A DNA stretch of 45,196 nucleotides from Prevotella sp. (GCA_017554385.1 JAFZIL010000079.1:1-45196); one strand, 5' to 3'; positions 1 through 6,253 are shown, counted from the stretch's first letter. A program made the numbers and translations. The notes: a model not told the origin generated them from the letters alone.

Positions 1-104
1 AGCTGCAAACCGTTGCTGCTGCCTGTGGTTATGACCTGCAAAACCATCACCATGCCTTGGCCGATGCCGAAGCCTGTGCCGCAATAGCATTATATCTATT
101 GTGA
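1..104 (+). CDS. DnaQ-like 3'-5' exonuclease, C-terminal fragment (cut by window edge)
   Basis: Reading from base 3 gives 33 residues and a TGA at 102-104. The visible end contains HHHALADAEACAAIALYLL, which fits the Exo III motif of DEDDh exonucleases (DNA polymerase III epsilon family): a histidine followed five residues later by the catalytic aspartate, then a hydrophobic helix. Such proteins remove nucleotides from DNA 3' ends in proofreading or repair. The start lies outside the window, so length and extra domains (for example a BRCT or polymerase fusion) cannot be judged. The family is inferred from one motif only. Confidence 0.7.
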   Translation, partial: LQTVAAACGYDLQNHHHALADAEACAAIALYLL

Positions 105-113
105 AGCCCCAAT

Positions 114-161
114 GTTTAAACGAGTTTAAAGGATTGGCAGCATAGTTTAATCGAGTTTAAA
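114..161. repeat. Two 17-bp direct repeats of a TTTAAA dyad
   Basis: The copies at 114-130 (GTTTAAACGAGTTTAAA) and 145-161 (GTTTAATCGAGTTTAAA) differ at one base and start 31 bp apart, about three helical turns. Each is a TTTAAA-CGAG-TTTAAA dyad. They lie just downstream of the exonuclease stop and upstream of the Hsp20 remnant. They could be protein-binding sites or remnants of a lost promoter region. No function is shown. Confidence 0.5.
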
Positions 162-180
162 TATCGCGCCAACTTGACTA

Positions 181-396
181 ATGCGCCGCAGTTCTTCGCA
201 AGCGAAGCGACCTTTGGTCGAGCGCAGCTACTCGAACTACGAGCAGAGCTACACGCTGCCTGATGATGTCGTGAAAGATCAGATCTCTGCCAAGGTGGAG
301 GACGGCATCTTGACCGTCACCATGCCGAAGACCGAGGTGAAGGCAGGTGTTCAGCTAAGTGCCATACTTACATGGCGACGGTACTTCCCAAGCTGA
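181..396 (+). pseudogene. Hsp20 small heat-shock protein fragment
   Basis: Residues 15-54 (from ERSYSNYEQSYTLPDD to TVTMPKTEV) match the C-terminal half of the alpha-crystallin domain of Bacteroidales Hsp20: the S-Y-x-L-P segment, KVEDGIL, and a T-V-x-M-P strand. A complete Hsp20 is about 140-150 residues. The N-terminal arm and first strands are missing, and the reading frame runs out soon after the domain. The 5' edge coincides with a palindromic repeat at 207-224 that is read in frame as KRPLVERS. Truncation and the lack of a promoter suggest a dead remnant. Small heat-shock proteins are ATP-independent holdases that bind unfolding proteins. Confidence 0.7.
207..224. repeat. Dispersed palindrome CGACCTTTGGTCG, copy 1
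   Basis: The core CGACC-TTT-GGTCG (208-220) is a 5-bp stem with a 3-base loop. The same 13-mer occurs at 38113-38125 and 40889-40901. Its flanks here (GCAAGCGA before, AGCG after) are those of the other two copies in reverse orientation, although the TTT loop is not inverted. This REP-like element sits at the breakpoint of the Hsp20 fragment. Confidence 0.6.
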
Positions 397-635
397 CCAA
401 GGAACTGCCGCGTCCTTTCAAGATGGTTGGGATGGAGCGCGATGACGGTACCTTTATCAGCTATCTGGCCAACGAAGACCTCCACGTGCTCGACGTAGAG
501 CGCGACCGTCCTGCCAACTTGCAGTCCTACACACTTGAAGAAGTTGCCGAAAAAATTATTTTTTTTCTGATTTTTACCTACACTGCTTACATCTTAGAAG
601 CAACATTCTGTTATTCAGTAACTTGCAGGGTGTAA
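372..635 (+). pseudogene. Unidentified ORF remnant
   Basis: Residues 1-58 (beginning MATVLPKLTKELPRPFK, with the acidic stretch VLDVERDRPANLQ) look like genuine soluble protein with the codon use of nearby genes. From about base 551 the composition turns abruptly AT-rich and the translation becomes FFLIFTYTAYILE, which is typical of non-coding sequence. I do not recognise the family. It is probably the 5' part of a gene whose remainder was lost, next to the Hsp20 fragment. The ATG overlaps the end of the Hsp20 frame by 25 bp. Confidence 0.35.
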
Positions 636-665
636 GTAACGGTGTAGGTATGGTGTAGGTAAAAA
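571..665. repeat. 13-bp perfect inverted repeat
   Basis: TTTTTACCTACAC at 571-583 is the exact reverse complement of GTGTAGGTAAAAA at 653-665. The 69-bp interval holds two further partial copies of the GTGTAGGT motif. It begins about 20 bp after the unidentified ORF remnant loses coding character. Confidence 0.6.
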
Positions 666-698
666 TTCTTGCTACACCAATCAGCACAAAGGCAATAC

Positions 699-764
699 GT
701 CCCACCCATTGGAACACTTTGTCCCACCCATTGGGACACTTTGTCCCAGCCGTTGGGACGCTTT
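699..764. repeat. 22-bp-period array, locus 1 (three units)
   Basis: Three units at 699-720, 721-742 and 743-764. Each is a 17-bp near-palindrome, GTCCCA-ccca(t)-TGGGAC in unit 2, followed by the 5-bp spacer ACTTT (or GCTTT). Unit 1 has TGGAAC in its right arm. Unit 3 changes only the centre (GCCG for CCCA) and one spacer base. The arms are better kept than the centre. Two other loci (2294-2376 and 42752-42812) have the same 17+5 design with unrelated sequence. Confidence 0.8.
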
Positions 765-1002
765 GCATGCCCTATGCAATGATACGAAAAAAAGTGGATG
801 TAAGTTTTTTCCTAATTATTTTGGTGTAGGATAGATAGCGGATAAATAGCGGATAAATTGCACGTAACAGATTGATAATCAGTATTAGGTGTAGGATAAG
901 CGGATAAACTACCATTTTTATTCTGGTAGCATTAAATATTTGGGGGATAGCAGAGGTCAAGAAGACAGCCGGAAAAGCTGTCAAACTACCCAAAACAGCA
1001 TT

Positions 1003-1020
1003 ATACCAAACTTATGGTAT
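1003..1020. promoter_or_regulatory. Candidate operator upstream of cysK
   Basis: ATACCA (1003-1008) and TGGTAT (1015-1020) form a 6-bp inverted repeat with a 6-bp centre. It lies about 45 bp upstream of the -7 element proposed for cysK, where a dimeric activator might bind. That it is a sulfur-responsive site is only inferred from the neighbouring gene. Confidence 0.35.
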
Positions 1021-1042
1021 ATAGAATGACATATAAAGGGGA

Positions 1043-1073
1043 TTGTGGGAGTGGGAAAAACGCCGTAACTTTG
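1043..1073 (+). promoter_or_regulatory. Bacteroidetes-type promoter for cysK
   Basis: A TTG at 1043-1045 and TAACTTTG at 1066-1073, separated by 20 bp, match the -33/-7 pattern (TTG, TAnnTTTG) of the Bacteroidetes housekeeping sigma factor. Transcription would begin near 1080, about 90 bases before the cysK ATG. Confidence 0.6.
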
Positions 1074-1086
1074 CACCGTCAAACTA

Positions 1087-1120
1087 AGTGAAGAGTGAAA
1101 AGTATATAATTTGCTGTCGC
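1087..1120. repeat. Short AGTGAAW heptamer array with conserved tail
   Basis: About two and a half heptamers (AGTGAAG AGTGAAA AGT) at 1087-1103 are followed by AATTTGCTGTCGC at 1108-1120. The tail AATTTGCTnnCGC recurs after AGTGAAW arrays at 4775-4787, 6144-6156 (and inverted at 6220-6232) and 22913-22925. All lie 25-110 bp before a start codon. Here the element lies in the cysK leader. Confidence 0.6.
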
Positions 1121-1169
1121 TCCCCCAAACAGAAAAATCATTATTTATTAAATTTAAAAGGATAAGATT

Positions 1170-2117
1170 ATGACAAAGATTGCAAAGCAGCTGACCGAGC
1201 TCGTCGGCAACACCCCACTTCTGGAGCTCAACAAGTATTCACAGGCTAAGGGTCTTGAGACCCCAGTGATAGCAAAGGTAGAGTTTTTCAACCCCGGCGG
1301 CAGCGTGAAAGACCGTATCGCACTGGCGATGATTGAGGATGCCGAAGCAAAGGGCATTCTGAAGCCCGGAGCTACCATCATCGAACCCACAAGCGGCAAT
1401 ACAGGTGTAGGACTGGCCCTGGTGAGCGCCGTCAAGGGCTACCATCTTATCCTTACCATGCCCGAGACCATGAGTGTGGAGCGTAGGAACCTTGTGAAGG
1501 CCTACGGTGCTGAGGTGCGCCTCACCTCTGGTAAGGACGGTATGCCAGGTGCCATCCGCGCCGCCGAGGCACTGCGCGACTCTATCCCTGGAGCCGTCAT
1601 CCTGCAACAGTTTGAGAACGCTGCCAACCCTGCCAAGCACTATGCCACGACAGGTCCCGAGATCTGGCGCGACACCGATGGCAAGGTCGACATCTTCATC
1701 GGTGGCGTGGGTACCGGCGGTACTATCAGCGGCACGGGTAAGTATCTGAAGGAGCAGAACCCCAACGTGAAGATCATCGCCGTGGAGCCGAAGTCGAGCC
1801 CCGTGCTGAACGGTGGCCAGAGCGGTCCTCATAAGATTCAGGGTATCGGTGCAGGCTTCGTGCCGAAGACTTACAATTCTGAGGTAATCGACGAGGTGTT
1901 TGATGTTGAGAACGACGATGCCATCCGCACCGGACGCGAGATAGCTCAGTCTGAGGGACTGTTGGTGGGTATCAGCGCAGGTGCAGCCCTCTATGCTGCC
2001 ATCCAGGTGGCCAAGCGTCCGGAGAACAAGGGTAAGAAGATTGTGGTGTTGCTGCCTGACACGGGCGAGCGCTATCTGAGCACCGTGCTCTATGCTTTCG
2101 AGGACTATCCTCTCTGA
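1170..2117 (+). CDS. cysK: Cysteine synthase A (O-acetylserine sulfhydrylase)
   Basis: This PLP enzyme makes L-cysteine from O-acetylserine and sulfide, the last step of sulfur assimilation in the cytoplasm. The 315-residue length is normal. PGGSVKDR carries the PLP lysine (K47). [12 protein letters not shown] is the substrate/asparagine loop, GTGGTISG the PLP-phosphate loop, and VGISAGAA the conserved C-terminal serine region. The ATG at 1170 is preceded by A-rich sequence without a strong Shine-Dalgarno, usual for this phylum. The gene stands alone with its own promoter and is followed by a strong stem-loop at 2295-2331. Catalytic sites look complete. Confidence 0.96.
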   Translation: MTKIAKQLTELVGNTPLLELNKYSQAKGLETPVIAKVEFFNPGGSVKDRIALAMIEDAEAKGILKPGATIIEPTSGNTGVGLALVSAVKGYHLILTMPETMSVERRNLVKAYGAEVRLTSGKDGMPGAIRAAEALRDSIPGAVILQQFENAANPAKHYATTGPEIWRDTDGKVDIFIGGVGTGGTISGTGKYLKEQNPNVKIIAVEPKSSPVLNGGQSGPHKIQGIGAGFVPKTYNSEVIDEVFDVENDDAIRTGREIAQSEGLLVGISAGAALYAAIQVAKRPENKGKKIVVLLPDTGERYLSTVLYAFEDYPL

Positions 2118-2160
2118 ATCTGCGTACAACGGATATACATTGAGTTGCGAAGAAGTATCT

Positions 2161-2260
2161 ATGAGTCCACTTTAAAAAGTCCACATACTGCCGTAACGGG
2201 AGGCTGCGCACAGAGTCCTTCTCAGATTTCTCATGTTCGGACTTTTTAAAGTGGACTCAT
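2161..2260. mobile_element. MITE-like element, 100 bp with 22-bp terminal inverted repeats
   Basis: The left terminus 2161-2182 (beginning ATGAGTCCACTTTAAAAAG) is the exact reverse complement of 2239-2260. The element encodes nothing. It is flanked by imperfect ~20-bp direct repeats, 2141-2160 and 2265-2284, both containing AAGAAGTATC. Perfect termini around a short non-coding core suggest a non-autonomous transposable element moved by a transposase elsewhere. The exact target duplication is unclear. Confidence 0.6.
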
Positions 2261-2293
2261 CTATTGACTCGCAAAGAAGTATCCGTTGGGTTG

Positions 2294-2376
2294 CAAACAG
2301 CCCCTGTCAGAGGGTCTGACAGGGGCTGTTTGGTGTCCTAACAGGGGCTGTTAGCAGGTCAAACAGCCCCTGTTTT
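2294..2376. repeat. 22-bp-period array, locus 2 (four units); also a terminator
   Basis: ACAG starts at 2297, 2319, 2341 and 2363, exactly 22 bp apart. The 17-bp units are CAAACAGCCCCTGTCAG, CTGACAGGGGCTGTTTG, CTAACAGGGGCTGTTAG and CAAACAGCCCCTGTTTT, with 5-bp spacers. Unit 2 is the exact reverse complement of unit 1, and units 2 and 3 have GGG centres against CCC in 1 and 4. Units 1-2 form a 16-bp stem with a 5-base loop (2295-2310 and 2316-2331). Units 3-4 form a 12-bp stem. The array lies between the convergent cysK and lipoprotein genes and could terminate both. Confidence 0.8.
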
Positions 2377-2412
2377 CATTCAACAAAGCCGGGCGATGAG
2401 CCGTGTAAACAG

Positions 2413-3246
2413 CTATTTGCCGTTGATGGTAACTATATAACTCTCATTTTCAGCAAACTCTGGTGACGTACCACGATAGTTGACAACTTTTCCATAGACT
2501 ACGACTTCGTCGCCAACGGCAATCTGCCTGTTGCCTTCTACCCATTTCTGTCCGAGGCTTTTGTAGTAGGTGGCATAGACGGTAAACACCTTATCACCTG
2601 TATATCCGGTATCTGAGATGTTGAATACCGATGTACCATATTCAACACTGAAAGGGTACTTGATGCTGCAGATCTTGCCCTTTACGCAATAAGGGTATAC
2701 GGAAACTTCGTCCTTGGGCATTGCCGTTACGATTTTGTATATCTCAGCGACAGTGATTGGGTTGTTGATGGAGTCGTTGTTTGAACTGTTTCCGTTGTCA
2801 GGGGTGTAGTCACCGTTGTGCCTATAGCATATATAGCTTTTCTGCTTGTTCCGATGAGTTATTGTTATTTCGACGGTGTTGTTGTCGATGACTTGTGTTA
2901 TCTGGATAATATCCACCACACTCTCATCAGCTGTATATTTGACCCTGATCGTATTGCCGGTCTGAGACCAAGTGTAATAATCGGGCTTGTCGCTTCCATA
3001 GCCTACTTCCTCAATAAGGTATCCCGTATGGTCGCTGTTGAATGTGAGTAAGTCGTAAACCTCACCACGGTTGGGGTCGTTCGACATATAATGGACGCGC
3101 CAGGTACCTACTACGTTGAAAGCAGCAACTTGGTTGTTGTCGCTGTTTACTATTTCGTCGTCACCATCGTTATCGCCGCAGGCAACCGTCAGGGTGAGGA
3201 TCGTTACCACGAGCATCAACATGCTCCAAATATTCAGTCTTTTCAT
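2413..3246 (-). CDS. Lipoprotein with lipocalin-like and OB-fold-like domains
   Basis: 277 residues. A signal peptide ends at LTVAC, giving a lipidated Cys23, then an acidic GDNDGDDE segment typical of Bacteroidales surface-exported lipoproteins. Residues ~45-145 resemble a lipocalin-like beta-barrel (VVGTWRVHY, LTFNSDHTGYL, TWSQTGNTIRVKY). An Asn/Ser-rich linker (~148-162) leads to a C-terminal ~110-residue domain (VAEIYKIV...GKICSI...VGDEVVVYGKVVNY), a pattern seen in Bacteroidales OB-fold lipoproteins. The role is unknown, possibly ligand binding at the cell surface. It is the second gene of a two-gene minus-strand operon, 9 bp after its partner. Confidence 0.8.
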   Translation of the reverse strand: MKRLNIWSMLMLVVTILTLTVACGDNDGDDEIVNSDNNQVAAFNVVGTWRVHYMSNDPNRGEVYDLLTFNSDHTGYLIEEVGYGSDKPDYYTWSQTGNTIRVKYTADESVVDIIQITQVIDNNTVEITITHRNKQKSYICYRHNGDYTPDNGNSSNNDSINNPITVAEIYKIVTAMPKDEVSVYPYCVKGKICSIKYPFSVEYGTSVFNISDTGYTGDKVFTVYATYYKSLGQKWVEGNRQIAVGDEVVVYGKVVNYRGTSPEFAENESYIVTINGK

Positions 3247-3255
3247 ATTATGGTT

Positions 3256-3837
3256 TTAGTAGATTTCGTCGGGGTCGAATTTTGAAAAGGCGAAGGAACT
3301 ACCGTCGGGAATCAGTCCCGAGGGGGTGATGGTATAGACAGTCCATCCGTCTTCTGTCGTATACAGCTTGTTGCCCTCTCTCCAGTAAGTATAGTAGTAA
3401 GTATGTTCAGCATAAAGCCCCAGTGTGCCAAGGCTGCCATAGCTGAATCTGTACAGGAGTGTCTTGTTACCCGCTGCAGGCGCGTTTTCTCTGTAGTATC
3501 CGGCATAATACCTTATAAAAGTTTCATTGTCTGGTATAAAGTAGACAGTGGTTACCATGTCTCTACTCCACTCTGTCATGTTTATTTCTTCACCGTCCCA
3601 CGGCCATGCCTTACCTTTTCCGATAATCTCACCTTGCATGTTAAAAGTAAAATCGAAACTGTTAGCCCAACTGTCGAGAACATTGCCTTTCAGGTCTTGC
3701 CGGATATACCAGCCAGTAAGACCGGAAGAGGTGCCTTTGTCGTCGTCGTCGTCGCTTCCACAAGATGTGAGGCTAAAACTTGCCGTTGCTGCCATCGCAA
3801 TGACAAGAAAGTTCAACATAAACGCCTTTTTCTTCAT
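3256..3837 (-). CDS. Small lipoprotein of unknown function
   Basis: 193 residues beginning MKKKAFMLNFLVIAM. A lipoprotein signal peptide ends at SLTSC (Cys26), followed by GSDDDDDKG, an acidic surface-export-like signal. The rest is rich in Tyr, Trp and Gly with alternating polar/hydrophobic strands (FDFTFNMQGEIIGKGKAWPW, TTVYFIPDNETFIRYY, HTYYYTYWREGNKLY), which suggests a small beta-sandwich or lipocalin-type fold. No catalytic motif is seen. It is first in the operon with the lipocalin/OB lipoprotein. Confidence 0.75.
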   Translation of the reverse strand: MKKKAFMLNFLVIAMAATASFSLTSCGSDDDDDKGTSSGLTGWYIRQDLKGNVLDSWANSFDFTFNMQGEIIGKGKAWPWDGEEINMTEWSRDMVTTVYFIPDNETFIRYYAGYYRENAPAAGNKTLLYRFSYGSLGTLGLYAEHTYYYTYWREGNKLYTTEDGWTVYTITPSGLIPDGSSFAFSKFDPDEIY

Positions 3838-3877
3838 TTTCTCATTGTTTTAGTTATAGGTAATTTGAAATTAGTTA

Positions 3878-3885
3878 CAAAGATA
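3878..3885 (-). promoter_or_regulatory. Possible -7 element for the lipoprotein pair
   Basis: On the minus strand 3885-3878 reads TATCTTTG, matching TAnnTTTG, 41 bp upstream of the lipoprotein start at 3837. No clear -33 TTG is visible at the usual spacing, so the call rests on one half of the promoter. Confidence 0.4.
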
Positions 3886-3900
3886 CATGTTTTTCTTTGA

Positions 3901-4101
3901 ATTACCTCTTTTTTTTTTAAGAAAAAGTCAATCTTGCGTGATTTTGAAGATTATTTATCCAAAACTGAACATCGTTGTTTTTTCTGCGTACCTTTCATAG
4001 ACCACGCACCCGGTCTGAGGTTCGAATAGTTCGAAAATTCAGCGTTGCAGCCGTAAAAAGAAGAAAAATAGGTGTGCAGATGCAAGTTTTCGTCGAAATA
4101 C
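3901..4101. other. Divergent intergenic region, no gene seen
   Basis: About 200 bp between the minus-strand lipoproteins and the rimP promoter. It is AT-rich with a poly-T run near 3910-3919, a TACCTTTC at 3989-3996 resembling a degenerate -7 element, and TTCGAATAGTTCGAA at 4021-4035, a TTCGAA-TAG-TTCGAA dyad. No ORF is credible. Confidence 0.4.
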
Positions 4102-4132
4102 TTGCGCAATTCGGGAAAAATGCGTACCTTTG
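4102..4132 (+). promoter_or_regulatory. Promoter of the rimP-nusA-infB operon
   Basis: TTG at 4102-4104 and TACCTTTG at 4125-4132 with 20 bp between fit the Bacteroidetes -33/-7 consensus. Start of transcription would be near 4139, just ahead of a stem-loop, giving a leader of about 60 bases before the rimP ATG. Confidence 0.65.
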
Positions 4133-4146
4133 CAACCGTTCAGTGG

Positions 4147-4175
4147 AATGAGGGGCTTGACAAGAGCCCCTCATT
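4147..4175 (+). promoter_or_regulatory. Leader stem-loop before rimP (possible attenuator)
   Basis: AATGAGGGGCT (4147-4157) pairs perfectly with AGCCCCTCATT (4165-4175) across a 7-base loop. The stem is followed by TCTGTTAT, only a weak U-rich tract. It lies inside the predicted transcript a few bases after the start point. It could be an attenuator, a processing or stability element, or the terminator of a very short RNA. NusA itself acts at such hairpins, so autoregulation is plausible but unproven. Confidence 0.5.
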
Positions 4176-4199
4176 TCTGTTATAAACCAAGATGTGTAA

Positions 4200-4670
4200 A
4201 TGATTAACAAGGAGAATTTAAAAACATTGGTTGAGGAGTGGTTGCAGAATGGCGACTACTTCTTGGTGGACATTCAGATGGACGGCGGCGACGACCGTAT
4301 AGCCATCGAGATTGACAATGCCGACGGTGTGTGGATTGAGGACTGCGCCGAGCTGAGCCGCTTCCTTCAGGAGCGTCTGGGCGAGGAGCTGGGCGAGTAC
4401 GAACTCGAAGTGGGTTCGGCCGGCCTGGGACAGCCTTTCAAGGTGGCTCAGCAGTATGAGAACCACGTGGGCGATGATGTGGAAGTTATTGGAAAAGACG
4501 GCAAGAAAACCACGGGCGTGCTGAAAAGCGTCGATGCCCCACGGTTTGTTGTCACTACGAAAGAGCGTCAGGTGCCCGAGGGTAAGAAGCGCCCCGTGCA
4601 GGTCGACGTTGACCGCGAGTTCTCGATGGACGAAGTAAAGAGCACCCGCTATCTGCTGGCGTTTAAGTAA
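4200..4670 (+). CDS. rimP: Ribosome maturation factor RimP
   Basis: 156 residues, the usual size, assisting 30S subunit assembly in the cytoplasm. The N-terminal alpha/beta domain holds DIQMDGGDDRIAIEIDNADGVWIEDCAELSRFL, close to the family pattern of a V-x-I-D strand followed by a D-C-x-x-x-S helix (quoted loosely, residues ~24-58). ELEVGSAGLGQPFK matches the conserved E-V-S-S-P-G-L-x-x-P segment with substitutions, and the C-terminal SH3-like part carries IGKDGKKTTGVL. The position ahead of nusA and infB is the classical gene order and the strongest support. Cotranscription from the 4102 promoter is inferred. Confidence 0.92.
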   Translation: MINKENLKTLVEEWLQNGDYFLVDIQMDGGDDRIAIEIDNADGVWIEDCAELSRFLQERLGEELGEYELEVGSAGLGQPFKVAQQYENHVGDDVEVIGKDGKKTTGVLKSVDAPRFVVTTKERQVPEGKKRPVQVDVDREFSMDEVKSTRYLLAFK

Positions 4671-4787
4671 GTGAAAAGTGAATAGTGAATAGTGAAAAGT
4701 GAATAGTGAAAAGTGAATAGTGAAAAGTGAATAGTGAAAAGTGAAAAGTGAATAGTGAATAGCGAAAAGTGAAAAATTTGCTTCCGC
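4671..4787. repeat. AGTGAAW heptamer array with tail, rimP-nusA gap
   Basis: Directly after the rimP stop, about fifteen 7-bp units alternate AGTGAAA and AGTGAAT (4671-4774), with one AGCGAAA. They end in AATTTGCTTCCGC (4775-4787), the tail shared with three other loci. The array fills most of the rimP-nusA gap, 66 bp before the nusA ATG, so it is transcribed. Confidence 0.85.
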
Positions 4788-4853
4788 TGTTCACATAGAC
4801 AACCAATTAATAATATTAATAAACAAAAATAAGAAAAAGCCCGAATAGAAACT

Positions 4854-6116
4854 ATGGCAACAAGAAAAGACGCGAAAGGTCCAAGCATGTTTGAGACCTT
4901 CCAGGAGTTCAAGGAGACGAAGAACATTGACCGCACCACGTTGGTGAGCGTGCTCGAGGAGAGTTTCCGCAACGTGCTGGCTAAGATGTTTGGCTCTGAC
5001 GAGAACTTCGACGTGATTGTGAATCCCGACAAGGGCGACTTTGAGATCCACCGCAACCGTATCGTGGTTGAGAACGGCGAGGTCCAGGACGAGAACAAAG
5101 AGATCTCGCTGGCTGACGCCCAGAAGATTGAGCCCGACTACGAGGTGGGCGAAGAGGTGAGCGAACCCGTTGACTTTGCGAAGTTCGGTCGCCGCGCCAT
5201 CCTGAACCTGCGCCAGACGCTGGCCTCGAAGATTTTGGAGCTCGACCACGATGCCCTGTACCAGAAGTATAAGGACAAGGTGGGCACCATCGTCTCGGGC
5301 GAGGTCTACCAGATGTGGAAGCGCGAAGTGCTCCTCATGGATGATGAGGGTAACGAGCTCCATCTGCCGAAGAGCGAGCAGATTCCTGCCGACAGCTACC
5401 GCAAGGGCGAGACCATCCGTGCCGTGGTGAAGGAGGTTCAGAACGAGAACAACAATCCGCGTATCATCCTCTCGCGTACCAGTCCCGACTTCCTGCGTCG
5501 TCTGCTTGAGGCCGAAGTGCCCGAGATCAACGATGGTCTCATTGCCATCCGTCGCGTGGCACGTATGCCGGGCGAGCGTGCCAAGGTGGCCGTCGAGAGC
5601 TTCGACGATCGTATCGATCCCGTAGGCGCCTGTGTCGGCGTGAAGGGCAGCCGCGTACACGGCATCGTGCGCGAGCTGTGCAACGAGAATATCGACGTGA
5701 TCAACTTCTCGAACAACGTGCAGCTCTTCATCCAGCGCGCCCTGTCGCCTGCCAAGGTGACCAGCATCACGCTCGACGAGGCCAACCACAAGGCTGAGGT
5801 CTACCTGCAACCCGAAGAGGTCTCATTGGCCATCGGTAAGGGCGGTATGAACATCAAGCTGGCCTCGATGCTTACCGAGCACACCATCGACGTGTTCCGT
5901 GTGGTCAACGAGGGCGAGGCCGACGACGAAGATATCTACCTCGACGAGTTCAGCGACGAGATCGACCAGTGGGTCATCGATGCCATCAAGGCCATTGGAC
6001 TCGACACCGCCAAGGCTGTCATCAACGCTCCGCGCGAGATGCTCATCGAGAAAGCCGACCTGGAAGAGGAGACCGTTGACCATCTTCTCGAAGTATTGAA
6101 GGCAGAATTCGAATAA
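4854..6116 (+). CDS. nusA: Transcription termination/antitermination protein NusA
   Basis: 420 residues. NusA binds RNA polymerase and nascent RNA and controls pausing, termination and antitermination. The N-terminal polymerase-binding domain (~1-130) includes VSVLEESFRNVLAKMFG. An S1 domain (~140-205) starts at VGTIVSGEV. KH1 carries GVKGSRVHGIVREL near residue 261. KH2 carries AIGKGGMNIKLASML near residue 326. A short acidic helical tail (~375-420) ends in HLLEVLKAEFE. The repeated C-terminal acidic domains of enterobacterial NusA are absent, as in most bacteria. ATG 4854 is chosen because it gives the normal N-terminus. Confidence 0.96.
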   Translation: MATRKDAKGPSMFETFQEFKETKNIDRTTLVSVLEESFRNVLAKMFGSDENFDVIVNPDKGDFEIHRNRIVVENGEVQDENKEISLADAQKIEPDYEVGEEVSEPVDFAKFGRRAILNLRQTLASKILELDHDALYQKYKDKVGTIVSGEVYQMWKREVLLMDDEGNELHLPKSEQIPADSYRKGETIRAVVKEVQNENNNPRIILSRTSPDFLRRLLEAEVPEINDGLIAIRRVARMPGERAKVAVESFDDRIDPVGACVGVKGSRVHGIVRELCNENIDVINFSNNVQLFIQRALSPAKVTSITLDEANHKAEVYLQPEEVSLAIGKGGMNIKLASMLTEHTIDVFRVVNEGEADDEDIYLDEFSDEIDQWVIDAIKAIGLDTAKAVINAPREMLIEKADLEEETVDHLLEVLKAEFE

Positions 6117-6122
6117 GGGAAC

Positions 6123-6253
6123 AGTGAATAGTGAAAAGTGAAAAATTTGCTTCCGCTATTCTATATAGAAAGAATAAAGAAATAATTACATTGAATAAAA
6201 GGACGAATAGTAAAGAAGAGCGGAAGCAAATTTTTCACTTTTCACTATTCACT
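6123..6253. repeat. 35-bp perfect inverted repeat in the nusA-infB gap
   Basis: The arm 6123-6157, two to three AGTGAAW heptamers plus the tail AATTTGCTTCCGCT, is the exact reverse complement of 6219-6253. The arms are separated by 61 bp. They are two opposed copies of the dispersed heptamer-plus-tail element. In the operon mRNA they could fold into a 35-bp stem ending 13 bases before the infB ATG, a position that could limit ribosome entry or invite RNase III-type processing. Confidence 0.8.

Larger units (their letters stand above)
548..1042. other. Gene-free, repeat-rich AT-rich stretch
   Basis: No credible gene is present; the two minus-strand ORFs here are low-complexity. The stretch holds a 13-bp inverted repeat (571-583 and 653-665), three GGTGTA(A/G)GTA units (629-660), a 22-bp-period array (699-764), two GGTGTAGGATA (823-833, 888-898) and three AGCGGATAAA (837-846, 848-857, 899-908). 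Clustered 11-bp and 22-bp direct repeats beside truncated genes suggest the leftovers of an excised or decayed mobile element, but no integrase or replication gene is visible. Confidence 0.5.

Noticed and set aside
574-993. Two minus-strand ORFs of 64 and 73 residues
   Set aside because: They lie in AT-rich repeat DNA. One is largely the translation of the 22-bp array (repeated CPNGWDKV-like peptides), with no start signal or family resemblance.
2161-2260. Intact insertion sequence
   Set aside because: The interior between the inverted repeats is only 56 bp and encodes no transposase.
2294-2376. CRISPR array
   Set aside because: Units are 17 bp with 5-bp spacers, alternate in orientation, and no cas genes or spacers of 25-40 bp are present here or at the other two 22-bp-period loci.
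4017-4027. tRNA gene or fragment suggested by GAGGTTCGAAT, a T-loop-like string
   Set aside because: No matching T-stem, anticodon arm or acceptor stem could be found around it, and no CCA end.
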